NCBI GenBank assembly: GCA_026770585.1
Contig: MU647536.1
Location: 28,830-57,043 of the forward strand
Source: Baffinella frigidus
Lineage: Eukaryota > Cryptophyceae > Cryptomonadales > Baffinellaceae
Length of the DNA: 28,214 bases
Direction: 5' to 3'
Position numbers and translations under genes: made by a program
The notes under the pieces: model-generated
Database searches by the model: none
What the model saw: the letters and a program-made list of their open reading frames with translations, nothing else
Told to the model about the DNA's origin: nothing
In this document: piece by piece, positions 8,733 to 15,931 of the stretch
How positions within the stretch are numbered: position 1 is the stretch's first letter
How the letters are laid out: each line of letters begins with the position of its first letter

Positions 8733-9230
8733 ATGGGAGATTTCTCCCTGGTTAGGCCGTTGATCCTGGCTGTTACATGCCTGGTCACTGTCTATGGTCT
8801 GTGGTATTTCCTCGGCACAAACTCCCCCCGTAAGAAGGGCCACACGTGGCCTCGGTGGTTCACCCACCTTTTCACCCGTGAGTTCGGGAAAAACACGGAC
8901 ATCAAGCACCCCAATCTTGAGCATGGGGGGAAATTTCCCGAGGACAACTGGGGCAAAACCCCTTCGACCAAGGGTTTTGTGACAACCTCTTCGACCGATG
9001 GTTTTCGCAAAACCCCTCCAACCAATGGTTTTCGCAAAACCCCTCCGACCAATGGTTTTCGCAAAACCCCTCCGACCAATGGTTTTGCGAACACCTCTTC
9101 GACCAAGAGTTTTGCGCCGAACACCTCTTCGACCAAGAGTTTTCGCAAAACCTCTTCGACCACTTCGACCAGTCGCAAATTGGCCCTTGCCGAGATGGAC
9201 GAGAGGCTTCGCATTGCCATGTCCCGTTGA
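8733..9230 (+). CDS. Small N-terminally anchored membrane protein with Thr/Pro-rich tandem repeats
   Basis: The start is the first ATG after the TATTTAAG box. The open frame extends upstream to a TTG, but that part overlaps the promoter. The 165-aa product has a membrane helix at residues 7-28 (LVRPLILAVTCLVTVYGLWY), a basic stretch (SPRKKG), then about 75 residues of nine-residue repeats (GFRKTPPTN and variants GFANTSSTK, SFRKTSST). It ends in a short charged helix. The repeats are Thr/Ser-rich and would be heavily O-glycosylated if lumenal. Family unknown. An AATAAA follows at 9301. Confidence 0.75.
   Translation: MGDFSLVRPLILAVTCLVTVYGLWYFLGTNSPRKKGHTWPRWFTHLFTREFGKNTDIKHPNLEHGGKFPEDNWGKTPSTKGFVTTSSTDGFRKTPPTNGFRKTPPTNGFRKTPPTNGFANTSSTKSFAPNTSSTKSFRKTSSTTSTSRKLALAEMDERLRIAMSR
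8954..9165 (+). repeat. 27-nt coding tandem repeat array
   Basis: Three almost identical 27-base units (9000-9026, 9027-9053, 9054-9080) are flanked by diverged units, with 27- and 30-base spacing to the right. Each unit contains a small palindrome, GGTTTT-CGC-AAAACC. The period preserves the reading frame. Confidence 0.85.
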
Positions 9231-9300
9231 TCGGTGACAGGTTCAATCCCTGGCTCGGGTGCACACTCTCTCACCAAAGGGCCGAAGAAACGCTGCAATC

Positions 9301-9306
9301 AATAAA
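9301..9306 (+). terminator. AATAAA poly(A) signal
   Basis: It lies 71 bases after the stop of the repeat protein and is followed by an A run. Confidence 0.65.
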
Positions 9307-9366
9307 AAAATATCTCAATAATGTCTGTTCGTTATGTGTCTTTTGTTACCACTGCCTACCCCTGAA

Positions 9367-9736
9367 ATGCCATATATCCCATACACGGAAACTGTGAGAC
9401 AAGATGGTCGTGTTTTCGGGCGTGATCATCTTGGTGCTTATGTAATCCAGTTGGATGGGGCCCCTGGTATGATGTATGATCCGGGTGTGTCCACTATATT
9501 CAGACAATCCGGTCCGCAACATGTGTGCAGAGCGCCCAGTCCCGGTCACCGCGAGCATCGTGAAGTATGATAGTGCCACTCAGGTCTTCCATGGCTCTGT
9601 GCAGCAGTGTTCACAGACCGGTTCTGTGAATGAGACGTCCGAGAATGAGATGTCAGAGAATAGGACGTCTAGTGTGAGACCCATACCGCGGCGTATGCGA
9701 CCCATAATGTTGCAGACATGCCATACCGAAGTCTAA
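9367..9736 (+). CDS. Small spliced hypothetical protein (exons 9367-9466 and 9531-9736)
   Basis: Unspliced, the first frame ends at 9570 and an overlapping frame runs to 9736. A GT-AG intron at 9467-9530 (5' site CCCCTG/GTATGA, 3' site GTGTGCAG/AGCG) joins them in frame. It gives 101 residues from ATG 9367, or 112 from the in-frame ATG at 9334. The N-terminal half (MPYIPYTETVRQDGR) looks folded. The C-terminal half has a short acidic repeat (NETSENEMSENRTS) and a basic end. No family recognised. A frameshift would be the alternative, but the splice signals are good. No clear TATA box: the leader abuts the previous poly(A) signal. Confidence 0.55.
9467..9530 (+). other. Predicted spliceosomal intron, 64 nt
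   Basis: It begins GTATGA, ends TGTGCAG, and restores one frame across the gene with split codon G/AG. It does not carry the repeated core found in the introns of the large minus-strand gene. Confidence 0.55.
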
Positions 9737-9777
9737 GACGTGATACGTGTCATTGCGTTTTCACACGTGTCTGTGCA

Positions 9778-9783
9778 TATATA
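9778..9783 (+). promoter_or_regulatory. TATATA box of the nuclease-like gene
   Basis: TATATA lies 45 bases before ATG 9823, supporting that start over the upstream in-frame ATG at 9718, which overlaps the preceding gene. Confidence 0.5.
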
Positions 9784-9822
9784 CGACTTCAAAAACGTCT
9801 TGAAACATTAAGTGACTTGGTT

Positions 9823-10482
9823 ATGGAACCGACACGTGTCAGTGACACTACATTGGAACAGTTCAGGTACAAACCGAGGACCAGTGAACAGACTTTCCGC
9901 ATGCTCGCGCGACTCCGTCTTGGTTATAGACCCCGTATCGGTCCACGATCGTTAGCTGTGATGGGTAGTCACGTAGACCCAGAAATGGATACAGCCACCG
10001 AGCCTCGTGTTGTAAGCAACCGTTTTACCCCGACTCGGCAATTTGTCGAGCCCAACAGCGTGCAGTACCACGCGTTTGATGTTGACCAGGAGATGAGTAA
10101 GATCATGCAACGCGTCGTCTCTACATACCCAGCATCATGTGCAGAGTCGCTTTACCAGAAGGCAGTGTTGCGCGAAGCATACTTGTCCGGACTCCCGGTC
10201 ATGGTGGAGAGGGACGTCTACACGGACTTCGGGTTGGGTGCGCTTCATGTGGGGCGTGTGGACATGGAAGTGGCGGGTGTGTGTCTCTATGAGCTCAAGA
10301 TCGGAAAACCGAACATTGAGTTGCACAGCGCGCAGCTGAACAAATACTTGGAGGCATATGACCACAACAAAGAAAATATCCAGGTCGCTAAACTGGTGTA
10401 CTTCACACCAAATCGTGTGACAACGCACGTCATACGTGATGCGAAACCAGCGCATGATGTGTGGAAGAGCATGGTCGTATAG
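9823..10482 (+). CDS. GxxExxY-type PD-(D/E)XK nuclease-like protein
   Basis: The 219-aa product has a C-terminal half laid out like the GxxExxY family (PD-(D/E)XK superfamily). It has a helix with ESLYQKAVLREAYLSGLPV, strands around ERDVYTDFG, then GRVDMEV (candidate catalytic Asp), YELKIG (candidate Glu and Lys of the E-x-K motif) and a helix HSAQLNKYLEAY. The N-terminal 90 residues are basic and not recognised. Such proteins occur in bacteria and in some large eukaryotic viruses. The role of the family is poorly known, and a nucleic-acid processing function is inferred from the fold. No poly(A) signal follows, so the transcript may end with that of the next gene at 11232. Confidence 0.7.
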   Translation: MEPTRVSDTTLEQFRYKPRTSEQTFRMLARLRLGYRPRIGPRSLAVMGSHVDPEMDTATEPRVVSNRFTPTRQFVEPNSVQYHAFDVDQEMSKIMQRVVSTYPASCAESLYQKAVLREAYLSGLPVMVERDVYTDFGLGALHVGRVDMEVAGVCLYELKIGKPNIELHSAQLNKYLEAYDHNKENIQVAKLVYFTPNRVTTHVIRDAKPAHDVWKSMVV

Positions 10483-10490
10483 TATTTACA
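10483..10490 (+). promoter_or_regulatory. TATTTACA box of the 10524 gene
   Basis: A TATA-like box starts directly after the stop of the nuclease-like gene, 34 bases before ATG 10524. Confidence 0.45.
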
Positions 10491-10523
10491 AGGGCGAACA
10501 GGTGTCGGCAACAATGCAGCAAT

Positions 10524-11222
10524 ATGTTGGGTCTGGACGCACGTGCTGCGTGTATGAACATAGGTTACATCATGTGTGATCACAACACAATCAACCCCGA
10601 GCGTATAACTGATCGCTTCTATGATTCGTTTTGTAGATCTTATACAATGACAGCCGACTGGCCTATGCCCCACACACGTGTTGATACGTATGTACAGCAT
10701 ATAGATCAAGACACGCCAAATGTTTGCTCCACACACCTGTTAGCCATGCGGGAGCACGTTATCTCGCTTGGGTTTCGTGGTAGGCTCCTGACCAGGCCCA
10801 ATGCATCTCATGTAGTGCGCACCGTCATGCGTATGACAGGCATGGAACACCGTGCGAAACTTAACGGTATAATTTGCGAATGTATCGAACTTTACGGTGA
10901 CAAGCTTCCATTGATGGTGGTAGAGTGTCCCGAGGCATGGCTTTTTGTAGAGTCTGCGCAGGGGATGCTGGAACAATGCACAGATGGGAACCATGTCAGC
11001 CCAGGTGCTTTGATACACCTCGCTTCACTTCTGCCATCGAAAGCCGACTGGTGCAAACTACGTGATGGGATGAAGTTCAAGATCGGCTCAGTAGAGGCAA
11101 ATACGCATATGTGGTGCTGGTTTCGCCTTCAGTACGTGTTCAGCGACTTTATCAGCTATTCAAAGGTATGGAAGCAGGGGGGTGACAACACTGTTGCTTT
11201 CAGACGCGCGTCCACGGCGTAA
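10524..11222 (+). CDS. Hypothetical protein, 232 aa
   Basis: ATG 10524 fits the TATA-like box at 10483; the frame is open further upstream only through a GTG. The product is a soluble, Cys/Met/His-rich protein (CMNIGYIMCDHN, CECIELYGDKL, MWCWFRLQYVF) without membrane segments. I recognise no domain. It is followed within 10 bases by a TTTAATAAA element that can serve both this gene and the convergent gene. Confidence 0.75.
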   Translation: MLGLDARAACMNIGYIMCDHNTINPERITDRFYDSFCRSYTMTADWPMPHTRVDTYVQHIDQDTPNVCSTHLLAMREHVISLGFRGRLLTRPNASHVVRTVMRMTGMEHRAKLNGIICECIELYGDKLPLMVVECPEAWLFVESAQGMLEQCTDGNHVSPGALIHLASLLPSKADWCKLRDGMKFKIGSVEANTHMWCWFRLQYVFSDFISYSKVWKQGGDNTVAFRRASTA

Positions 11223-11228
11223 TGGGTG

Positions 11229-11237
11229 TTTAATAAA
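11229..11237. terminator. Two-way poly(A) element TTTAATAAA
   Basis: Read on plus it contains AATAAA for the gene ending at 11222. On minus it contains ATTAAA for the convergent gene ending at 11284. Confidence 0.55.
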
Positions 11238-11283
11238 TAATGATCAAACATGTCTCAACTTCAAAAGGGACCCCAAGAACACC

Positions 11284-11862
11284 TTAGTTGATACGCGTAA
11301 TCGAAATAAATGTCATGTAGAAATGTGGTGACATACGGACAATGTACACTATCTTGTCGATTGGCCCCTCATCGGATACAATACTGCCCCCGAATATGCG
11401 GAACACTGTCTCTGAGAAAACCCAGAGACCCACGACCAACATGGCATGCACTCGCGTTATACCCGGTACTCTGGATGTGTTGTCCTTTATCACCACCTGC
11501 ACCACCACCTCCTTGATCATGTACACATACCCGAAAATATCCGCCATTGTTACTGATTGCCATCCCTCCATCACCGATAGTATCTGCATCGTGGGCATGA
11601 CTGTACCAGTAACAAGTGTCACACACATCAACAACGCGCTGCGTTGGCTTTCACCCCGCATCAATCCCGTAACCTCTATCAACTGTATCATAGAAAAGGT
11701 ATAGGCAAAACAAAGTTGCATCCCGAGAGATATGGAATCGGGGATCACGAAACAGCTGACACAGAAGCAAATGTATAGGAACATGAAAATGAAAACGATC
11801 CGGCGGGGTTGCCACCCAAGGCTATCACATGCACCTGAACTGGAAAGATCGACTTGGTCCAT
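11284..11862 (-). CDS. Multi-pass membrane protein, 192 aa
   Basis: ATG 11862 is chosen because a TATAAAGA box lies at 11894-11901 on the minus strand; in-frame ATGs further upstream (such as 11925) would precede the transcript start. After about 22 polar residues there are about five hydrophobic segments: IVFIFMFLYICFCVSCFVI, GMQLCFAYTFSMIQLIEV, ALLMCVTLVTGTVMPTMQIL, a segment around ADIFGYVYMIKEVVVQVV, and AMLVVGLWVFSETVF. Short loops and a small size suggest a viral membrane or envelope protein. No family recognised. Confidence 0.75.
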   Translation of the reverse strand: MDQVDLSSSGACDSLGWQPRRIVFIFMFLYICFCVSCFVIPDSISLGMQLCFAYTFSMIQLIEVTGLMRGESQRSALLMCVTLVTGTVMPTMQILSVMEGWQSVTMADIFGYVYMIKEVVVQVVIKDNTSRVPGITRVHAMLVVGLWVFSETVFRIFGGSIVSDEGPIDKIVYIVRMSPHFYMTFISITRIN

Positions 11863-11893
11863 CTTGAAATGATGTAGCATCTGTGAATGTATC

Positions 11894-11901
11894 TCTTTAT
11901 A
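11894..11901 (-). promoter_or_regulatory. TATAAAGA box of the multi-pass protein gene
   Basis: TATAAAGA on the minus strand lies 31 bases before ATG 11862 and decides the start choice. Confidence 0.55.
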
Positions 11902-11949
11902 CACACATTCATGTATATGGAACATACACACATTTTTTCACGGAAAATG

Positions 11950-11958
11950 TTTAATAAA
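11950..11958 (-). terminator. ATTAAA-type poly(A) element
   Basis: The same TTTAATAAA nine-mer as at 11229 lies 9 bases past the minus-strand stop at 11968. No plus-strand gene needs it here, so the minus reading ATTAAA is the likely working one. Confidence 0.45.
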
Positions 11959-11967
11959 TCATAGTCA

Positions 11968-12633
11968 CTACCACGTCACCAGCCTGGGTCTGAGAGCGTT
12001 CTCCGTGGACAGCTCGAGCAGCGTCTCAACCTCGTGACCGACTACCATAGCCCCGTCCAGGAACTCGCGCGCGCCTTCTACATATCCACACCATTGCAAA
12101 ACTGTGTTTGTATTGTCGGTGTGCTTGAGCAGCGGGTTGAACTCCTCTCGTAGGATGCGGTATCGGTCATGTGGGTTCACAGTTGTAACATCCACGTATT
12201 GCAGTCGGTTCGTGCCAGACCCCCATGTCACAACATCGTAGATGAGTACGCGTGGGGACCGAAATTCGGGCCCGTGATCTTCTGTGTAGTGTGCCATGAG
12301 GATACATCCTGCTGGTATGTTGTGAGGCAATGCAACTGTCTCAGAAGCGTAGAAACACTTGCCGGTTTCCTGTACAAAAACCGCCGTGCATGCGTCCCCA
12401 AGAGAGATGAGGAGAATCGGCACACGGTTGCGAGGTACCCACGTCACTAGATTCGTCGAGGGAATGTCTGTGATGGCTACGGTGTTTGAGGTAGTAAATT
12501 CCATACATTTGCCGATGTGGTCCCCGAGCTCAACACAGGGACCACACGTCGCGAGAATCATGAAACGGGAGCGGATGGTGTGTTCTAAATCCGTGGGCCC
12601 CTGTGGGGTCTGTTCATCTTCGAGTGTATCCAT
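11968..12633 (-). CDS. Hypothetical protein, possible snurportin/capping-enzyme-like nucleotidyltransferase fold
   Basis: The 221-aa product starts at ATG 12633; a TATTAAAA at 12657-12664 on minus is slightly close. Around residue 60 onward it has the strand pattern seen in cap-binding and capping-type nucleotidyltransferase folds: VPILLISLGD, CTAVFVQETGKCFY, then GCILMAHYTED, RVLIYDVVTWGSG and a helix DRYRILREEF. I see no convincing KxDG active-site lysine motif, so a non-catalytic cap-binding role as in snurportin is as likely as an enzyme. This is weak similarity by eye, with low certainty on function. Confidence 0.6.
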   Translation of the reverse strand: MDTLEDEQTPQGPTDLEHTIRSRFMILATCGPCVELGDHIGKCMEFTTSNTVAITDIPSTNLVTWVPRNRVPILLISLGDACTAVFVQETGKCFYASETVALPHNIPAGCILMAHYTEDHGPEFRSPRVLIYDVVTWGSGTNRLQYVDVTTVNPHDRYRILREEFNPLLKHTDNTNTVLQWCGYVEGAREFLDGAMVVGHEVETLLELSTENALRPRLVTW

Positions 12634-13220
12634 CTGCGTGTCGTATCTAGACTTTTGTTTTAATAGTTGTGTTTTGTATCTATGGATTCTTTTCACGTGG
12701 GGAGTTGGTTGTTACACGTGTTCATTCGTAAAATGATTTTAGTCAACTGTATATGCTACAATAATGGTGCATTAGAAGAGGCAAGTGTAACTGAACATGA
12801 GAGGTCCCGCGGGAACACGCGACCAGGCTTCGATAAAACGTATCCCACAATCGACCCATACTAACAAGCCTTTCGCTCTCAGACCATCCGATGCAAAAAA
12901 CGTCAACTCATGTGGACAAAAGACCAACACTACATGTGGCAACTTCACCCGGTGGTGATGGTTTCTTGGTTGTTGAAACAATGAAAAATTAAAACATTTC
13001 AAAATCCATGTGCCTGAAATCGCTACACGGGGTGTCATTGTTGGGTACTTATAAGGATTTGGAGTAGATCATTTACAGAGCGTGGCTCGTGCATTGAATG
13101 TTCATCATTTGATTGGTGATCACACACGGCCCTACCACGAAATTCGAATCTCTCGTTTCTTCAGAGACGCCATGGTGGTGCATAGAAACGTGTCAATGAT
13201 AAGACGAATCCCGTACAGGT

Positions 13221-13244
13221 AACCCTGATTCTGATTCAGGGGTT
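13221..13244 (+). other. Hairpin followed by T-rich tracts
   Basis: AACCCTGA and TCAGGGGTT form an 8-bp stem with one bulged base and a short loop. CTATTTTTACTGTTTTT follows. The layout resembles a structured RNA 3' end with a Pol III-type T-run terminator, but no convincing A/B boxes were found. Confidence 0.3.
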
Positions 13245-13279
13245 CTATTTTTACTGTTTTTGGTGGAACGTGGTGTTCG

Positions 13280-13287
13280 TATTTAAA
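13280..13287 (+). promoter_or_regulatory. TATTTAAA box of the RING gene
   Basis: It is the best-matching core promoter in the region, 69 bases before ATG 13356. An imperfect inverted repeat (13305-13332, GGTCTAAGATATCA against TGATACTGAGACC) begins where transcription would start. Confidence 0.6.
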
Positions 13288-13355
13288 TCAATATGCTCTC
13301 AACCGGTCTAAGATATCATTGATACTGAGACCAATTTTCACGGTCATTCTTCAAG

Positions 13356-13637
13356 ATGGGCATTCGCCAGAACATCGCCGCTTTTTTCAAGTGCCTCAAA
13401 CCCACACCTGAACCCATCATTTGTGGGATCTGCTACGAGAACGAGGTCAACGTACAAGTGTATTGTGGCCACGTCTTTTGCGAGGAATGCATCATGAAAT
13501 GGATTGACCCGCCTTGCAAGCTTTTTGAGATCAAACCCAAGGGTCCTGCGGAGGCGGATTGTCCTTTCTGCCGGGCACCAATCATGGTGGTAGATGTGAC
13601 ACCAATCCATGCGACACCGGTCTCCCGGATTGTTTGA
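13356..13637 (+). CDS. RING-finger protein, probable E3 ubiquitin ligase
   Basis: The 93-aa product is essentially one C3HC4 RING: CGIC, then CGHVFCEEC, then CPFC, at residues 23-72, with MKWIDPPC between. A longer-than-usual insert (KLFEIKPKGPAEAD) precedes the last Cys pair. Zn-binding residues all look present. No membrane segment. Small RING proteins are frequent in herpesviruses, poxviruses and other nuclear DNA viruses, where they ubiquitinate host defence proteins. The target here is unknown. A strong TATTTAAA lies upstream and a two-way poly(A) element directly after the stop. Confidence 0.9.
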   Translation: MGIRQNIAAFFKCLKPTPEPIICGICYENEVNVQVYCGHVFCEECIMKWIDPPCKLFEIKPKGPAEADCPFCRAPIMVVDVTPIHATPVSRIV

Positions 13638-13646
13638 AGGTCTGGA

Positions 13647-13655
13647 TTTAATAAA
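13647..13655. terminator. Two-way poly(A) element TTTAATAAA
   Basis: It serves the RING gene as AATAAA and could serve the convergent large gene ending at 13763 as ATTAAA, after crossing the 14-nt repeats. Confidence 0.5.
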
Positions 13656-13706
13656 AAACCAAAGAAAAATCTCTGAACATCAGAATGTGTGTCTGGAGTG
13701 GCTCAA

Positions 13707-13748
13707 CTAGAATGCCTCACCTAGAATGCCTCACCTAGAATGCCTCAC
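13707..13748. repeat. Three perfect 14-nt tandem repeats
   Basis: CTAGAATGCCTCAC is repeated three times head to tail, then diverges (CTACAGTGTCTTA), in the 3' spacer between the RING gene and the convergent large gene. Confidence 0.85.
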
Positions 13749-13762
13749 CTACAGTGTCTTAG

Positions 13763-15865
13763 CTAGAGCGTGCGGACCGTCGAGATGGTCTGCCAGGTGT
13801 CGTCGATGGCTTCCGGGTGGACGAGGAAGGAGACGTTGCACGACATCATGTCGTAGCTGTTGGCGTTGGCGTCTCCGGTGTGTACGAGTAGGTAGACGTT
13901 GTCAGGGGTGTAGTCGGCCGTGCATTGGGGGTACCACAGGATTCCCTTGATGTAGGTGCGGCTAGCAGCGCCGATGGGGAGGCGCTGGTCGGGAAGTCCA
14001 TTGCCTTCAATGAAGCCGCGAGAGTCGGCGAGTAGGAACGTTGGGACCCCGATGAGCGCCTGTTCGACCTCGATGGGGTTGAGAGGCACCATCGCGACAC
14101 CGTCCACGATGTCGAATTCATCCGCCATCTCGTTCTCAGCGTCCGGGACGCGTAGGGTGTACTTGCCCGTAGTCGCGTCGTAACACTGCCCGGTGGACAG
14201 GTTGAACTGCAACGTCCCGTAGGAATGAATCCGATCGTTGTAGAGCACGGCGCTTGGGCGGGCGATGACGGGTTGAACGAGGAGATGCTTTTTGCGCAGG
14301 GTGTCGAACACGTCCACGGTCTTCACCATAATGTCCGTCTCGCAGCAGCCTAGGTCGCCAGTTAAGTTCTCTTGACCCTCGTCTTCGTCATCCTGGGGGT
14401 TCTGGAAGACCTCGTCTGCCTCAGTCTCGAAGATGTGGATCTGCGAGCTCTCAGCGTTGTGCATGACGACGTAGCCGAGCACCTTGGACCACCCACAGAG
14501 CCGGGTGGTATGCTTCACACCGGTGCCGATGATCGGATAGGGCACGCCGTAGAGCAGTGTGTCGTCGCAGGGGAGCATCGACGGGTCGAGCGTGCGGTAG
14601 AGGTCGCTCAGCACGATACCGTTGAGAGTGGAGTTGACGCCCACAACGCGCTCCGAGACGTTGGTGGTCGCGTTGAGACATTTCTTGTTCCATTCCTGCA
14701 CCAGCCGCGAGTGGTTCTTCTCGAGGAAAGCGATCCACCCGACGTGCACGACGTCCTCGAACATGTACGGGCGCATCGGAGAGTCGAGCATGCTCATCGT
14801 CGGGCACTTGTTCGAGAAGGACGTGTCGTTTCTCTGGCGCAGGAAGAAGGAGCGCGCAACGGTGTCTGTGCGGACCGGAGTCTCGAGTTCACACTGTTGC
14901 ACGTTCTTGCCGGTGAAGCCGCGAAGCACGAGGTTCGTCCCTGACGGGTGGAGCATGGTCGGCGGCGTGTAGTTGAGGAGCTGCTTGGTGATCTTGCTCG
15001 CGAGGAACGTGTTGCAATCGGGCGTAACCGGCATGTCGGGGCCCATCACAGCAGCGACGATGATGGCGACTGCGACGTGCATCCCGTACGCCGTGCGGCC
15101 CTGCGCACCTTCCGGGACCTTGTCCATCCGCGCGAACATGCCGCAGACAGGCCGGTCGCTGATCGCCTCGTTGAAGAGACCCGGGGGTAGCTGACGGAGC
15201 TGTTCGGGGCTGAAGAAGAGTCCGAGGAAGAACTTGACGTTGAGCACTGGCGCCATGTCGAAGAAAGGTTCAAAGTCGCACACCTTGGCCGCGTGCTTGT
15301 TGAGCGCAGGCACGATGTTGCGGGCCTCGTTGTCGATGTTGCTCACGTGGAAGAAACCTGCGAGGTGGCTTTGCATGTTGCAGGCGATACTGAAGGCCTC
15401 CGTGCCGTTCACGTTGTCGACGCAGAGCATGCTCTCCCGTGAGTCAGCCACGTTGCCATCGGGCGTGCACGGCGAAGAGATGTACGGCGAGACCCGGACG
15501 CTGCCATTGAAACCCGGTTTGGCTTTGGTGGCTGGGAGCAACTGATTGCGAGCTACGCGCTTCAGGACCCACTCACGGATCGCAACCGCGTACCCGTGGT
15601 CGAGGTCGACCTCACGTTGCTTCACCACCGTCTTGAGCCACTCGAGGGGGAGGACAGGCACGTTGAGCTCCTCCACGATCGTCTTCGAGATGACGAAGAA
15701 GGGCATGTCGATCGTCTGCCGCAGCGCCGTGTGCGTGAACTTCATAACCCCCGACGGCTCGATGCAGTTGACCTCGAGAGCGCTCGTTACTTCGTCGAAG
15801 GCTTTGTTGAAGTCCTTGTGCCTCGAAAACGAGTTCAGCACCCGGTCGACGGTGTGGTCGGCCAT
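13763..15865 (-). CDS. Large probable structural protein, 700 aa
   Basis: The start is ATG 15865 (MADHTVDRVLN). The same frame is open upstream through a GTG and 16 more codons to a TAG at 15932-15934 that ends the upstream gene. The product is a soluble-looking alpha/beta protein with an acidic linker (NPQDDEDEGQEN) around residue 460 and beta-rich C-terminal third (TGKYTLRVPD, GVPTFLLAD). It has one hydrophobic stretch (GMHVAVAIIVAAVMG) and no enzyme motif I recognise. No TATA box lies before the ATG, unlike other genes, so it may be expressed from the upstream gene's transcript or be its C-terminal part. Size and GC-rich coding suggest a capsid or tegument component, possibly part of a major capsid protein; this is inference. 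Confidence 0.75.
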   Translation of the reverse strand: MADHTVDRVLNSFSRHKDFNKAFDEVTSALEVNCIEPSGVMKFTHTALRQTIDMPFFVISKTIVEELNVPVLPLEWLKTVVKQREVDLDHGYAVAIREWVLKRVARNQLLPATKAKPGFNGSVRVSPYISSPCTPDGNVADSRESMLCVDNVNGTEAFSIACNMQSHLAGFFHVSNIDNEARNIVPALNKHAAKVCDFEPFFDMAPVLNVKFFLGLFFSPEQLRQLPPGLFNEAISDRPVCGMFARMDKVPEGAQGRTAYGMHVAVAIIVAAVMGPDMPVTPDCNTFLASKITKQLLNYTPPTMLHPSGTNLVLRGFTGKNVQQCELETPVRTDTVARSFFLRQRNDTSFSNKCPTMSMLDSPMRPYMFEDVVHVGWIAFLEKNHSRLVQEWNKKCLNATTNVSERVVGVNSTLNGIVLSDLYRTLDPSMLPCDDTLLYGVPYPIIGTGVKHTTRLCGWSKVLGYVVMHNAESSQIHIFETEADEVFQNPQDDEDEGQENLTGDLGCCETDIMVKTVDVFDTLRKKHLLVQPVIARPSAVLYNDRIHSYGTLQFNLSTGQCYDATTGKYTLRVPDAENEMADEFDIVDGVAMVPLNPIEVEQALIGVPTFLLADSRGFIEGNGLPDQRLPIGAASRTYIKGILWYPQCTADYTPDNVYLLVHTGDANANSYDMMSCNVSFLVHPEAIDDTWQTISTVRTL

Positions 15866-15931
15866 GGCGCGTGCGAGGCACACACGGTACGCGCGGTTGA
15901 AGTTGCCCTTGAGGCACCGCGGGTGAAGGCT

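Larger units (their letters stand above)
12634..13355. other. Gene-poor region of about 720 bases
   Basis: No convincing gene is seen. A minus-strand frame of 88 codons (12772-13038) and a plus-strand one of about 40 codons are open but have poorly placed promoter boxes and odd composition. The stretch holds a TATAAG box (13050-13055), a hairpin followed by T runs (13221-13244) and the RING gene promoter. It could hold a regulatory RNA or a replication element; this is inference. Confidence 0.5.

Noticed and set aside
9231-9264. tRNA-like 3' half (GGTTCAATCC with a weak stem)
   Set aside because: The T-arm has a mismatch, the acceptor stem pairs poorly with upstream sequence, and no D-arm or anticodon arm fits.
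12772-13038. Minus-strand 88-codon frame
   Set aside because: Its TATAAG box is only about 12 bases before the ATG, composition is odd, and there is no poly(A) signal. Kept only as part of the gene-poor region.
14372-14944. Plus-strand open frame of 190 codons
   Set aside because: Antisense shadow within the 700-aa gene in GC-rich DNA; no start signals.
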